Notes: generated by a model from the sequence alone, not told the origin. Counted from the first letter of the stretch, positions 41,756 to 50,325 are shown. The stretch: DNA of 64,000 nt from Nocardia sienata NBRC 100364 (GCF_001613205.1 NZ_BDBX01000035.1:1-64000); one strand, 5' to 3'. Numbers and translations are program-made.

Positions 41756-43399
41756 ATGACAACGACCTCGGAGCATTCCACATTCTCGACCGGGCATGAG
41801 GCTCGCGAGATCGACGCAGTCGTCGTCGGAGCCGGATTCGCCGGTCTCTACATGCTGCACAAGTTGCGCGGACTCGGACTCTCGGTGCAGGTGTACGAGG
41901 CCGGTGGCGGACTCGGTGGCACGTGGTACTGGAACCGTTATCCGGGCGCACGCGTCGATGTGAAGAGCATGTACTACAACTACTCCTTCGATCCGGAGCT
42001 CGAGCAGGAGTGGGAGTGGACGGAGAAGCTGCCGCCGCAGCCGGAGTTGCTCCGCTACATCAACCACGTCGCGGATCGTTTCGATCTGCGTAAGGACGTG
42101 CGGTTGCGAACCCGGGTCACCGCCGCGGTGTACGACGAGCCCGCCGCGCGGTGGCGGATCACGACCGATCAGGGCGAGGTCGTCTCGGCGCGGTTCGCGA
42201 TCATGGCGACAGGTTGCCTGTCGGCGCCGAAGATGGTGGAAGTGCCGGGCATCGATACGTTCCGGGGTCGCAGCTTCCACACCGGCGACTGGCCCGATCA
42301 GGAGGTGGACTTCAGTGGCCGACGGGTCGCGGTGATCGGCACGGGTTCCTCGGGGGTGCAGGTTATTCCGCTCGTCGCCGAGACGGCCGAGAAGCTCACC
42401 GTGTTCCAGCGGACCGCGAACTATGTGCTTCCCGCCGGCAATCACGCGATCGATCCCGAATTCCAGCGCGATATCAAGTCTCGCTATCGCGATGTGCGCA
42501 AGGCCAACCGGGAATCGTCGTTCGGCATCGCACGGCCCGAGGCCACCAAGGGGGCGCTCGAGGTGAGCGAAGACGAGCGGAATGCCTTCTACCGGGCGGT
42601 CTGGGAGGACAAGAACAGCGAACTGGTCAGCATGCTGACCGGCTTCACCGATACCCTCACCGACGAAGCCGCCAACGAGACCGCCGCCCAGTTCATCCGC
42701 GACCGCATCGCCGAAATCGTGACGGATCCCGCTGTCGCGAAACTACTTCAGCCCTCCGGCCTGTTCGGCGTCAAGCGCCCGGTTCTCGGTACGGACTACT
42801 ACGAGACCTTCAATCGTCCCAATGTCCGGCTCGTGGATGTTTCCGCGACCCCGCTGACCGAGGTCACCGAGTCCGGACTCGAGACGACGCAGGAGAGCTT
42901 CGAGTTCGACGACATCATCTACGCCACCGGATACGACGCGATGACCGGTGCGCTGGACGCGGTCGATATCCGCGGCCGGGGCGGTGCGTCGCTGCGAGAG
43001 AAGTGGGCCGACGGGCCCGTCACCTACCTCGGTCTCGCCGTGGCGGGTTTTCCGAACCTCTTCACGATCACGGGCCCGGGCAGCCCGGCGGTTCTGTCGA
43101 ACATGCTGGTGTCCATCGAGCAGCACGTCGACTGGGTGGCGGACGCGATCGATGTGATGCGAACCAAGGGCGTCACGACCATGGAGGCCGAGGGCGACGC
43201 TGAACAGGAATGGACGCGGCACGTCGGCGAAGCCGGCGATATGACGCTGTATCCGAAGGTGGACTCCTGGTACGTGGGATCGAATGTGCCCGGCAAGCCG
43301 AGGGTGATGTATGCCTACATCGGCGGCGTCGGCGCATATCGCGAGAAATGCGACCAGGTCGCCGCCGACGACTACGACGGGTTCACTCTGACGCGGTGA
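41756..43399 (+). CDS. Flavin-containing Baeyer-Villiger-type monooxygenase
   Basis: 547 aa. FAD Rossmann motif VVVGAGFAGLYM (G25-G30), GGTWYWNRYPGARVD typical of cyclohexanone-monooxygenase-like enzymes, the Baeyer-Villiger fingerprint FRGRSFHTGDWP (169-180) and the NADPH Rossmann motif VAVIGTGSSGVQ (195-200). It inserts oxygen next to a carbonyl of a cyclic or linear ketone using NADPH and O2. Complete length. A convergent cytochrome P450 follows, so the two may act on a common hydrophobic substrate, though there is no operon link. Confidence 0.94.
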   Translation: MTTTSEHSTFSTGHEAREIDAVVVGAGFAGLYMLHKLRGLGLSVQVYEAGGGLGGTWYWNRYPGARVDVKSMYYNYSFDPELEQEWEWTEKLPPQPELLRYINHVADRFDLRKDVRLRTRVTAAVYDEPAARWRITTDQGEVVSARFAIMATGCLSAPKMVEVPGIDTFRGRSFHTGDWPDQEVDFSGRRVAVIGTGSSGVQVIPLVAETAEKLTVFQRTANYVLPAGNHAIDPEFQRDIKSRYRDVRKANRESSFGIARPEATKGALEVSEDERNAFYRAVWEDKNSELVSMLTGFTDTLTDEAANETAAQFIRDRIAEIVTDPAVAKLLQPSGLFGVKRPVLGTDYYETFNRPNVRLVDVSATPLTEVTESGLETTQESFEFDDIIYATGYDAMTGALDAVDIRGRGGASLREKWADGPVTYLGLAVAGFPNLFTITGPGSPAVLSNMLVSIEQHVDWVADAIDVMRTKGVTTMEAEGDAEQEWTRHVGEAGDMTLYPKVDSWYVGSNVPGKPRVMYAYIGGVGAYREKCDQVAADDYDGFTLTR

Positions 43400-43463
43400 C
43401 CGAGGCACTGCCGGTGGCGGGCACCGCAGCGCCCGCCACCGTGTGGTGTCCGGTGTAGCCCTA

Positions 43464-44711
43464 TCAGGCGAGACGCATCGGCGGGCACGCCGGAAATTCG
43501 ACCGGTAGTGCCGCCAAGGCGCGGTGGAACTGTCCCTGCCGCCAAGGTAGTTGCCGGGCGGGTACTTTCGAGCGAATATCGGGCAGGGCATCGAGCAGCA
43601 GGTCGATACCCTGCGAGGCGATGGTCTGGGCGAGGGTCCGGGCCGGGCAGCCGTGCGGGCCACCTCCCCATGCGAGGTGCGAACGGTTTCCCCTGCGGTC
43701 ACCGCCCGCGATGCCGGGATCGTTGTTGCACGCGGCCAGGCTGATGACCACGGGCTGATCGGCCGGCAGCCACACATCGCCGACGAGTTGCGGTTGTCTG
43801 GGGTAGCTCACGCACCAATTCGCCAGCGGCGGATCCTCGAACAGCACCGCATCGATAGCGTCCCGCGTGGCCATGGCGCCGCTGAGGACCTCGCCCCCGT
43901 ACTGCTCGTCGGTCATCAACAACAGCAACGCATTGAGGATGAGATTGCAGGTCGGCTCCGTTCCCATCGAGAACAGGAGGGCGGCCTGGTTCACCATCTC
44001 CATGGCATCGAGCCCGTCCGGGTGCTGCAACAGCTCCGAGGTCAGATCGTCGCCCGGCTCGGCCCGCTTCTGCTCGACAACTCCGATCAGCGCCTGGACG
44101 AAACGCTGCTGCCCCTCCTCGGCGCCCACTCCCTCCAGCATGGCAGCCATACCGTGGTAGGCCTCGGCCGCGGCGTCTTCGGGAAAGCCCATCAGTTCAC
44201 TGATGACCCGGAAGGTCAACGGATACGCGTAGTCCGTTCGCAGGTCGGCGGTACCGCGTTCGCAGAAGTCGTTGATCAGCGCGTCGGCGGCCCGCGCCAC
44301 CGCTCCGTGCACCTTGTGCATGTCGACGGTGTCCAGCGCCGCGATGATGGTGCGCCGATAGCGCTCGTGTTCCAGGCCTGCGGTTCGCAGCGCGTTCTGG
44401 CGATAGCCCAGCATCGGCAACATCGGAGAGTCCCCGGGGGCGTTCTTCTCCCATCGGCGGGGGTCGGCGGGGAAATGGTCCTCGTCGTTGAGGATTCGCA
44501 TGGCCACCTGGTAACCGATCACGAGCGTGGCCGGCACACCCGGAGCGAGCTCGATCGGCACCAACGGGCCGTGACGTCGCAGCTCCGCGTAGGTGCGGTG
44601 CGGATCGGCCGCGAACGAGGGGATGTCCAGCCGAACATGAGAGCCGGCGGATATCGGGGGACCCTGTGCGATCACGGATTCGCCCTGCGAACCCAGATCT
44701 GTGTCGCTCAA
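43464..44711 (-). CDS. Cytochrome P450 lacking the ExxR motif (CYP157-like)
   Basis: 415 aa from a TTG at 44711 with GGAG nine bases upstream; a longer ATG start at 44801 exists. Heme-binding loop HLAWGGGPHGCPAR with axial C355, and I-helix LLFSMGTEPTCN (245-256). At the K helix, where almost all P450s have ExxR (usually EELLR before the DPP), this protein reads AIDAVLFEDPP, so both Glu and Arg are replaced. Loss of ExxR with an otherwise normal fold is known in the Streptomyces CYP157 family, which this protein also resembles around the heme loop. Redox partners are not encoded nearby. Confidence 0.88.
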   Translation of the reverse strand: MSDTDLGSQGESVIAQGPPISAGSHVRLDIPSFAADPHRTYAELRRHGPLVPIELAPGVPATLVIGYQVAMRILNDEDHFPADPRRWEKNAPGDSPMLPMLGYRQNALRTAGLEHERYRRTIIAALDTVDMHKVHGAVARAADALINDFCERGTADLRTDYAYPLTFRVISELMGFPEDAAAEAYHGMAAMLEGVGAEEGQQRFVQALIGVVEQKRAEPGDDLTSELLQHPDGLDAMEMVNQAALLFSMGTEPTCNLILNALLLLMTDEQYGGEVLSGAMATRDAIDAVLFEDPPLANWCVSYPRQPQLVGDVWLPADQPVVISLAACNNDPGIAGGDRRGNRSHLAWGGGPHGCPARTLAQTIASQGIDLLLDALPDIRSKVPARQLPWRQGQFHRALAALPVEFPACPPMRLA

Positions 44712-44802
44712 CGCGTGACTCCCCTGCGCGGTGCCGCGTTGCGTCCCTTTCGGCCTGCCGCCCGACGGCCCGGCATTCGTTGTGTGGGCATGCTGGCGCA
44801 TA

Positions 44803-45129
44803 TTACCGGGAACCGTTACAGTCCAACATTTTTGGCGAGGCAACAACCATAGTCGGTTGCGAATGAATGCTGTCTGCGGTGATCCAATTCCGTAGTTTGT
44901 CGGGATTGCGAACGGCCCAGACGCGGGCGATCCGGTTGTCGGCGAGGTCGAAGGCGACGACCGAGGTGATGGTTCGGTTCGTCTGGATCGCCAGGCCGGG
45001 TACGACGTCCTCGGCATCGGCCAGAGAGCCGAGGAGGCGGTACGCCAGATTGATCAGTTGGTGGCGCTCGCCCATGACCGAGTCCGAGCCGGATTCGATG
45101 CGGGGCGCAGTCCCATGTTCGCCGCTCAT
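44803..45129 (-). pseudogene. ECF41 (SigJ-like) sigma factor with large internal deletion
   Basis: 108 aa frame. The first 43 residues are the start of an ECF sigma region 2 (RHQLINLAYRLLGSLADAEDVV), and without a break it continues as the C-terminal tail of the SnoaL-like extension of ECF41 factors (VAFDLADNRIARVWAVRNPDKLRNW). About 190 residues, including regions 2.4 and 4, are missing from the middle. The frame is preserved across the junction, but the product cannot work as a sigma factor. Confidence 0.75.
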
Positions 45130-45213
45130 GGTGTCGTCGGCCCTCTCTGTCGCATATGGATAGACGAAGCGGTCTCGCCGAAGGTGATGTTCACCCGGGG
45201 CGCTGAGCCCGAA

Positions 45214-45756
45214 TCAGGACGGGCTTGTGACTCCGGTCTCTCGAACCCCTCTCCGCCGCAGACCGAAACGCATGAGCAAACCGGTCGTGACCAGCCCGAA
45301 TATGGATCGTCCACCGCCTCGGGCGGGAGAGTCCTTCTCGGACGCGAACCAGACCTGGAAATTCGCCGGGTTGACCGGGAGTGAGATGTGCTCGTGCGTT
45401 ATCGCCCAGGCGTCGTCCGTCCGTCGCAGACACACTGTCTCGCGCACCCATATCGGCAGCTCGATCCCGCCGGGGCGCTTTCCGGAGTCCAGGTGGAGCA
45501 TGTGGGCGAAAGCCGTGTCCTCGGCTGTGATGACGGTCAGATCGTGGGTTTCCAAGCCGATGGGGCCGACGTACCCATCGAACCATCGCACGAAGTTGCG
45601 GCGCACTTCGGCCGAACCTGTGAACCGCAAGGGCGCTACGGCATCGTAATAGACGATGTCCGGTGAATAGAAGGACATGAGGCGATCGATGTCCTTGGAC
45701 CGCTGTGCATTGGTACGGCTCTCCAGCAACGCCCTGATCTGGGCTTCGTGTGACAT
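45214..45756 (-). CDS. SnoaL-like/NTF2-fold protein
   Basis: 180 aa; second of two adjacent ATGs chosen for spacing to GGAGAG. Cone-shaped SnoaL fold: IRALLESRTNAQRSKDIDRLMSFYSPDIVYYDAVAPLRFTG, FVRWFDGYVGPIGLETHDLTVI, WAITHEHISLPVN. Members are polyketide cyclases, ketosteroid-isomerase-like enzymes or ligand-binding proteins. A C-terminal extension of about 50 residues is basic and hydrophobic (GRSIFGLVTTGLLMRFGLRRRG), possibly a membrane-associating tail. It sits just upstream of the sigma-factor relic. Confidence 0.85.
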   Translation of the reverse strand: MSHEAQIRALLESRTNAQRSKDIDRLMSFYSPDIVYYDAVAPLRFTGSAEVRRNFVRWFDGYVGPIGLETHDLTVITAEDTAFAHMLHLDSGKRPGGIELPIWVRETVCLRRTDDAWAITHEHISLPVNPANFQVWFASEKDSPARGGGRSIFGLVTTGLLMRFGLRRRGVRETGVTSPS

Positions 45757-45900
45757 CATCGTCTCTCCGTTCGACGCTTTCCGGCTGCAGCCGACTACCC
45801 GGCAGCCGACCCTGCGCTTGCAGTAATCCGACGAAGTAGCCCGGAGGAATGTGAGGCGCGACCCGATATCGCCGCGATGCGGTACAAAGTCCGGAGGGGC

Positions 45901-46536
45901 TCACAAACGGATGTTGCGGACTGTGACGGCCATGCGGCGGAGCCGGCCCCGTATCCGGCCGTCGGTGTCGGGCGTCAGTGTCAGGCCGACTGTGTCGGCG
46001 ATGCGGGCGGCTACCGCTGCCACCGGGATCGTGTCGGTCCGGATGTGGTCGGCGAACTCGGGCTTGCTCAGCTGTTCGAGGCAGAAATCCAACCGGTCCA
46101 CCGCGAACTGTTCCGCACGCAGCAGCAGATCCTCCTGGCCGACCGCTCGCAGAATCGGAGCGAAGCCGAGCCCACGATCGCGCAGACGATCCAGAACTGT
46201 CTCCCGGCGCGCCAGCAGCGCGAAATGGCGTACATCGTGACCGGCTTCGCGCAGCCGCCCGACCGTCTCGTCGAAGTACCGCGGGTCGGCGACGGTCATC
46301 GGGGCGATCACCACGCCCTCGTGCTCACGAAGCACATGGTCCAAGACCTCGAACACGCCTTGCCGCCAGCTCGGATAGTCCTGGAAATCGGTCCGCAGCT
46401 TCGGCGGCATCATGCGATGCAACCCGTATCCCACCATTTCCGGGTCGCACACGACACTGCCGGGAACCCGGCGGCGCAGCTCGAACGCGGTCTGTGTCTT
46501 TCCCCCGCCGAAGGGACCGTTGATCCAGAGCAGCAT
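45901..46536 (-). CDS. TmrB-like P-loop ATPase (tunicamycin-resistance family)
   Basis: 211 aa starting MLLWINGPFGGGKTQTAFEL; the P-loop GPFGGGKT is at residues 7-14. The sequence tracks Bacillus TmrB closely in order and spacing: CDPEMVGYGLHRMMP, DFQDYPSWRQGV, VVIAPMTVADPRYFDETVGRLR, HHFxL-like VRHFALLARRETVLDRLR, FADHIRTDTIPV. TmrB binds tunicamycin at the membrane and confers tolerance; homologues are widespread and not always resistance genes. The start at 46536 matches TmrB's own N-terminus and lies seven bases after a -10 element. A relic of the same gene family's 3' end is at 49621-49717. Confidence 0.88.
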   Translation of the reverse strand: MLLWINGPFGGGKTQTAFELRRRVPGSVVCDPEMVGYGLHRMMPPKLRTDFQDYPSWRQGVFEVLDHVLREHEGVVIAPMTVADPRYFDETVGRLREAGHDVRHFALLARRETVLDRLRDRGLGFAPILRAVGQEDLLLRAEQFAVDRLDFCLEQLSKPEFADHIRTDTIPVAAVAARIADTVGLTLTPDTDGRIRGRLRRMAVTVRNIRL

Positions 46537-46543
46537 GACCATC

Positions 46544-46549
46544 AACCTA
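46544..46549 (-). promoter_or_regulatory. -10 element (TAGGTT) of the tmrB-like gene
   Basis: On the reverse strand TAGGTT is followed by seven bases and the ATG at 46536, again leaderless geometry. Confidence 0.4.
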
Positions 46550-46615
46550 TCCGGGGCTGCGCCGGCGAGCGCTACGCAATCGACATATTTCCTTCCAGGC
46601 CGGCGGAGAGGCCCG

Positions 46616-47218
46616 TCAAGGACGGATGGTTTCTGGGAATCCGGTCCATTGCAACCCGGGCGTAAGGTGACTCATCTCGTTGAACATGACGAGGCGCGGG
46701 GGGAGGCCCGGGCGGTACTCGACGACGGTGAGGGCGGCGTTCGCGCTGTCGAGGCCGAGCCATCGGGCGGGAGGTGCGCCGAGCGCGTCTCTGACCAGCC
46801 AGGCGATCGGGTACGCGTGGGTGATGAGCAGTTCATGGATGTCCCGCTCGTGCTCGGGCGTGGTCGCGAAGGTGTCGATCAGGCGCTGCGCGATTCGCTG
46901 TCCGTTCTCGGCTTCCGCGGTGTCGTAGCCGTCGAAGAACGGCATCCAGGACGCGGGAGTTTCGTCGGGTGCGGGTACGTAAGGGATGTGGTCGACGAGT
47001 TCCGCGGCTTCGGTGACCGGCACGCGGGACCGAAAGCGCTGTGCTGTCTCGCGAGCACTGTCGGCTGCCCGGGACAGGGGGGAATGCCGGACCGCGTCGA
47101 ACGGAATATGCGCCAGACGTGCGCCGAGCAGGCGTGCTTGTTCGCGTCCGGTGGCGGTGAGCTGCCCGAAGGGGTCGGCGTGGCCGTGTCGGGTGAGGTA
47201 GAGATATCGGATCGCCAT
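46616..47218 (-). CDS. Histidine phosphatase-family protein
   Basis: 200 aa from ATG 47218; a TTG at 47284 overlapping the upstream stop would add 22 residues and allow translational coupling. Catalytic RHG motif LTRHGHADPFGQLTATG with the phosphohistidine, DAVRHSPLSRAADSA holding the second Arg, and LITHAYPIAWLVRDALG with the C-terminal His. The branch includes phosphoglycerate mutase-like phosphatases of varied substrates. It is directly downstream of the PEP-utilising enzyme gene and may act in the same process. Confidence 0.88.
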   Translation of the reverse strand: MAIRYLYLTRHGHADPFGQLTATGREQARLLGARLAHIPFDAVRHSPLSRAADSARETAQRFRSRVPVTEAAELVDHIPYVPAPDETPASWMPFFDGYDTAEAENGQRIAQRLIDTFATTPEHERDIHELLITHAYPIAWLVRDALGAPPARWLGLDSANAALTVVEYRPGLPPRLVMFNEMSHLTPGLQWTGFPETIRP

Positions 47219-47280
47219 ATGTTGCTCGGGATACAGGGCCTGCTCGGCTCGCGCCTCTTTCGGCCGGTGGGTCGTGCGGG

Positions 47281-48477
47281 TCAAATTCCGACGGCGGTCA
47301 CGGTTCCCGCCGAGCCGTCGATCGTGACGGGGGTGTCGTCGCGGATCAGATCGGTTGCGCCGGTAACCGCGAGGACGGCGGGAATACGCATTTCGCGGGC
47401 GACGATCGCAGCGTGGGAGAGCACACCCCCGGTTTCCGTCACGACGCCCTTCGCGATCCGCAACAGAGGTGTCCAGGCCGGATCGGTGTACGGACAGACC
47501 AGGATGTCCCCAGGGCGGACCCGGGCGAAATCACCGGGGCCGCGCACGATCCGGGCGGTGCCGGTCGCGGTTCCGGGACTGCCCGGTGTGCCCGTCGAGC
47601 TCGGCGGGGAACCGATTGCGGCATTGTTCGCGGACTCATCCGGTGGGGGTGAGGGAAACCCGGCAGTGATGGGACGGGCCTGCAGTATCCAGATCCGATC
47701 ACCCTCGAGCGCCCATTCGACGTCTTGCGGTCCACCGAGAACGGAGGCGATCGTGTGCCCGAGCCGGCTCAGACGCACCGCGGTCTCGTCATCGATCGTC
47801 GCCGCGCCACGATCGGTGGCCGACACATCGCGGGTGACCAGCACCGCGCCGTCGCGATCCATCCGGAGACGCTTATCCGAGATGTTCTCGGTGACCGCCC
47901 CGCTGCCGTCGACTCGGTAGGCATCGGGGGTGACAGCACCGCCGACCACAGTGGGCCCGAGGCCCCAGGACGCTTCGATCGCGGTGTTGCCGCACCGGCC
48001 GGTGGGAGTGAACATGACCCCGGAGACCTCGGCGTCGACCAGACGCTGGACGAGGACTGCCATCGCCACGTGACCCGATCCACGTTCGTGCCCGCCCAGA
48101 GCGGCACGGTAGGCGGTCGCACGCTGCGACCACAACGAAGTCCAGCATGTTTGCACCGCGTTCATGACCGAGTCGACGCCTTGCACAGCGAGAACGCTCT
48201 CGTGCTGCCCCGCCGCGGAGGCCGCGGGCGTGTCTTCGTCGTCCGCCGACGAACGGACCGCGACGGGCCGATCGCCCAGTCTCGCGAGCCCCTCGGCGAT
48301 GGCATCGCGCAGCACATCGGTAACCGTCGTGGTGGGGTTCGCGAGGGCGGCTCGATACACGTCGAACGGGATCACGAAACCGTCCGGCACGAGCAGGCCG
48401 GCGCGGACCAGCGCCCCGAGCGTGCCCGCCTTCCCACCGCAGGTTTCCGGGACGGCATCCCGCAACTGATGGATCAC
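47281..48477 (-). CDS. Compact PEP-synthase/rifampin-phosphotransferase-like enzyme
   Basis: 398 aa from GTG 48477 with AAAGG upstream. The ATP-grasp N-terminal part of PEP synthases is clear (CGGKAGTLGALVRAGLLVPDGFVI, RPVAVRSSADDEDTPAASAAGQHESVL, VSGVMFTPTGR, DVEWALEGDRIWILQARPI) and is followed after a Pro/Ser linker by the swivelling PEP-utilising domain (GDILVCPYTDPAWTPLL, VVTETGGVLSHAAIVARE with the phosphorylated His). Rifampin phosphotransferases and PPDK carry a substrate or PEP-binding module in addition; here none is visible, so the protein is about half the length of those enzymes. It presumably phosphorylates a small molecule or needs a partner. It is divergent from two putative regulator genes. 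Confidence 0.82.
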   Translation of the reverse strand: MIHQLRDAVPETCGGKAGTLGALVRAGLLVPDGFVIPFDVYRAALANPTTTVTDVLRDAIAEGLARLGDRPVAVRSSADDEDTPAASAAGQHESVLAVQGVDSVMNAVQTCWTSLWSQRATAYRAALGGHERGSGHVAMAVLVQRLVDAEVSGVMFTPTGRCGNTAIEASWGLGPTVVGGAVTPDAYRVDGSGAVTENISDKRLRMDRDGAVLVTRDVSATDRGAATIDDETAVRLSRLGHTIASVLGGPQDVEWALEGDRIWILQARPITAGFPSPPPDESANNAAIGSPPSSTGTPGSPGTATGTARIVRGPGDFARVRPGDILVCPYTDPAWTPLLRIAKGVVTETGGVLSHAAIVAREMRIPAVLAVTGATDLIRDDTPVTIDGSAGTVTAVGI

Positions 48478-48502
48478 ACGCCACCTTTCAACAGAACATT
48501 GA

Positions 48503-48515
48503 CAACATTTTGTTG
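48503..48515. promoter_or_regulatory. Dyad operator in the divergent promoter region
   Basis: CAACATTTTGTTG, a 5-bp inverted repeat with 3-bp spacer inside the AT-rich TTGACAACATTTTGTTGATTG, lies midway between the divergent starts at 48477 and 48534. Likely site for one of the two adjacent DNA-binding proteins. Confidence 0.45.
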
Positions 48516-48533
48516 ATTGTGCAGGATTGCGGC

Positions 48534-48929
48534 ATGGAACGCCAGCGCGATGAGACGAACCCGGCGAGCCGGGATCACTCGAACGCCAAGCGGGAACACG
48601 AGGCCACCGACCACCTCCTGGCGGTCGGCGCGAGTGGAATAGCCCCTCGCCCGTGGCGTCCCGCGCCCGCACCACCTTCGGCGGTCGACCTCGTCCAATA
48701 CACGCTCTGGCGATCCGGAGAGCTCACCCCCGACGACATCGCCAGCGCCCTGACACTGCTTCCCGCCGCTCGTGCCGAGCTCGACGGCCTGGAAGCCGGG
48801 ATGCTGTTCGCCGCACGCAGTACGGGGCTGACCTGGGCGCAGATCGCAGACGCCATGGGATTCAATTCACCCCAGGCGTGCCAGCAGTACTACAACCGTC
48901 TGACCACCCGACACGGATCCGACTCATGA
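48534..48929 (+). CDS. Small helix-turn-helix DNA-binding protein
   Basis: 131 aa from ATG 48534. The C-terminal half carries a sigma-region-4-like helix-turn-helix (ARSTGLTWAQIADAMGFNSPQACQQYYNRL); the middle is helical (SAVDLVQYTLWRSGELTPDDIASALTLLPAARAELDGLE). The N-terminal 40 residues are polar and disordered. It overlaps the next gene (ATGA) and probably regulates the divergent PEP-utilising enzyme gene. Confidence 0.8.
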   Translation: MERQRDETNPASRDHSNAKREHEATDHLLAVGASGIAPRPWRPAPAPPSAVDLVQYTLWRSGELTPDDIASALTLLPAARAELDGLEAGMLFAARSTGLTWAQIADAMGFNSPQACQQYYNRLTTRHGSDS

Positions 48930-49561
48930 CCCATCACTCCTCCCCGGATCTGCTCGCCCTGCACGCCGTCCGGATATCGGGGTTCGCCGATGCCCCGGCA
49001 ATCGCCCACCGCTTCCACCTCGACCCCGCCGAAACGACAGAGTTCCTGCTCGATGCGCAGGCGTACGGATGGGTGCAATATGCGGAATTCGCCGACATGC
49101 ACGGCTGGTCACTGACCGAATCGGGTCGGGCTCGAAACGAACAGCAACTCCACGAGGAACTATCCGGCATCGGCGGAGCAGATCGGATTCGTCTCCTCTA
49201 CCGCGACTTCCTCCCACTCAACGCGCGTCTCCAACGAGCCTGCACCGACTGGCAACTCCGCCCGACGCCCGGCAACACACTCGCCGCGAACGACCACTCC
49301 GATACCGCGCGGGACGAGCGGATCCTCGAAGAGCTCTCCGCCATCGGCAACGCGCTCGGTCCGCTCGCCGACGAGCTCGGTGCGGTTCTCGCGCGACTCA
49401 GCGGTTACGGGACGCGCTTCGATACGGCGCTGCGCCGAGCGAAAGGCGGGGAGCACGGCTGGGTGGATCGCACCGACGTCGACTCCTGCCATCGGATCTG
49501 GTTCGAACTACACGAAGACCTTCTCGCGACACTCGGCCTCGATCGCCGCGCGGAGATCTGA
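48926..49561 (+). CDS. Winged-helix transcriptional regulator
   Basis: 211 aa. N-terminal winged helix (LLALHAVRISGFADAPAIAHRFHLDPAETTEFLLDAQAYGWVQYAEF, GWSLTESGRARNEQQLHEELS) followed by a helical effector or dimerisation region (YRDFLPLNARLQRACTDWQLRP, LADELGAVLARLSGYGTRF, CHRIWFELHEDLLATLGLDR). Translationally coupled to the preceding HTH gene. I know this arrangement (HTH gene plus regulator next to a PEP-utilising enzyme) from Nocardia-type genomes but not its function. Confidence 0.78.
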   Translation: MTHHSSPDLLALHAVRISGFADAPAIAHRFHLDPAETTEFLLDAQAYGWVQYAEFADMHGWSLTESGRARNEQQLHEELSGIGGADRIRLLYRDFLPLNARLQRACTDWQLRPTPGNTLAANDHSDTARDERILEELSAIGNALGPLADELGAVLARLSGYGTRFDTALRRAKGGEHGWVDRTDVDSCHRIWFELHEDLLATLGLDRRAEI

Positions 49562-49620
49562 TCCCGAGCGCACCTCCGAGACCGGCCGGACACATGCGAG
49601 CGCCGATGAGCTCCGAGCGC

Positions 49621-49717
49621 GTATCGCGGACTGTGACGACCACGCGGCGAAGCCTGCCTCGTATCCGGGCGTCGATGTCACACCGACCGTGGCGGCGATA
49701 CGGTCGGCTACCGCTGC
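49621..49717 (-). pseudogene. 3' relic of a second tmrB-like gene
   Basis: Reverse-strand sequence AVADRIAATVGVTSTPG matches AVAARIADTVGLTLTPD of the TmrB-like protein, then after a small deletion and frameshift continues RIRGRLRRVVVTVR, matching RIRGRLRRMAVTVR. Only the last 35 or so codons are left. Confidence 0.65.
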
Positions 49718-49954
49718 CCGATCGCTTGGACGCGACGACACTGTTGCTCTCCTCGACTGGCCGCCACCCGCGACGTCCTCGCCGCGGACCGAGCGCGACT
49801 GCTGCGCCCTGACCGATACGACGGGGGCCTCCTACCCTGCCCAAGGAAATCAGGGCTGTAACGGGTTCTACGGAGACGGCGATAATTCGCTGACTCCGCG
49901 ATCCGGAGTGGGGGGTCGAGAACGCTTTGATGCCAGCAGGATTGGGAAGTTTTC

Positions 49955-50311
49955 ATGAAACGTTGCCTGGTGACCGTGTTTGCATGCGCTGCAGTGGTGC
50001 TCGGCGTGAGCGGGTGTGGCGACGAATCGGAATCGCACGATAACCACGGGACGACCTCCAGTACAGCTGCGACCAGCCCGGAGGCACCGTCGAGCGTTGC
50101 CTCGACCACCCCGATGCCGCAGAGTCCGGCACCGGCTCCCCCCGCCCCCGTCGAACCCCCGCCTGCCGCTGAACCGCCGGCCGTGGGGCCACCGGCCGTT
50201 GAGCCGGCACCGCAGCCGCCCACGCAGCCGCAGGCGCCCGCGCAGCCGGAGCCGGCCCAGCCCGAGCCGACACTCACCCTGCCCGATTTCGATCCGCAGG
50301 CCGGATACTGA
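49955..50311 (+). CDS. Proline-rich lipoprotein
   Basis: 118 aa. Signal peptide with lipobox LGVSGC (Cys at 21), then a Ser/Thr-rich stretch and about 60 residues dominated by Pro, Ala and Glu (EPPPAAEPPAVGPPAVEP and similar repeats), ending LTLPDFDPQAGY. It is probably an extended cell-wall-spanning tether without an enzymatic domain. The next gene encodes an exported SGNH hydrolase 14 bp away, so the pair may be co-transcribed. Confidence 0.8.
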   Translation: MKRCLVTVFACAAVVLGVSGCGDESESHDNHGTTSSTAATSPEAPSSVASTTPMPQSPAPAPPAPVEPPPAAEPPAVGPPAVEPAPQPPTQPQAPAQPEPAQPEPTLTLPDFDPQAGY

Positions 50312-50325
50312 CCGACGGGATAGTT

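Noticed and set aside
43551..44852. 433-codon plus-strand open frame
   Set aside because: Antisense of the P450 gene, whose heme-binding loop and fold fix the coding strand.
46412..47920. 502-codon plus-strand open frame
   Set aside because: Spans three minus-strand genes with clear domains (TmrB-like, histidine phosphatase, PEP-utilising enzyme).
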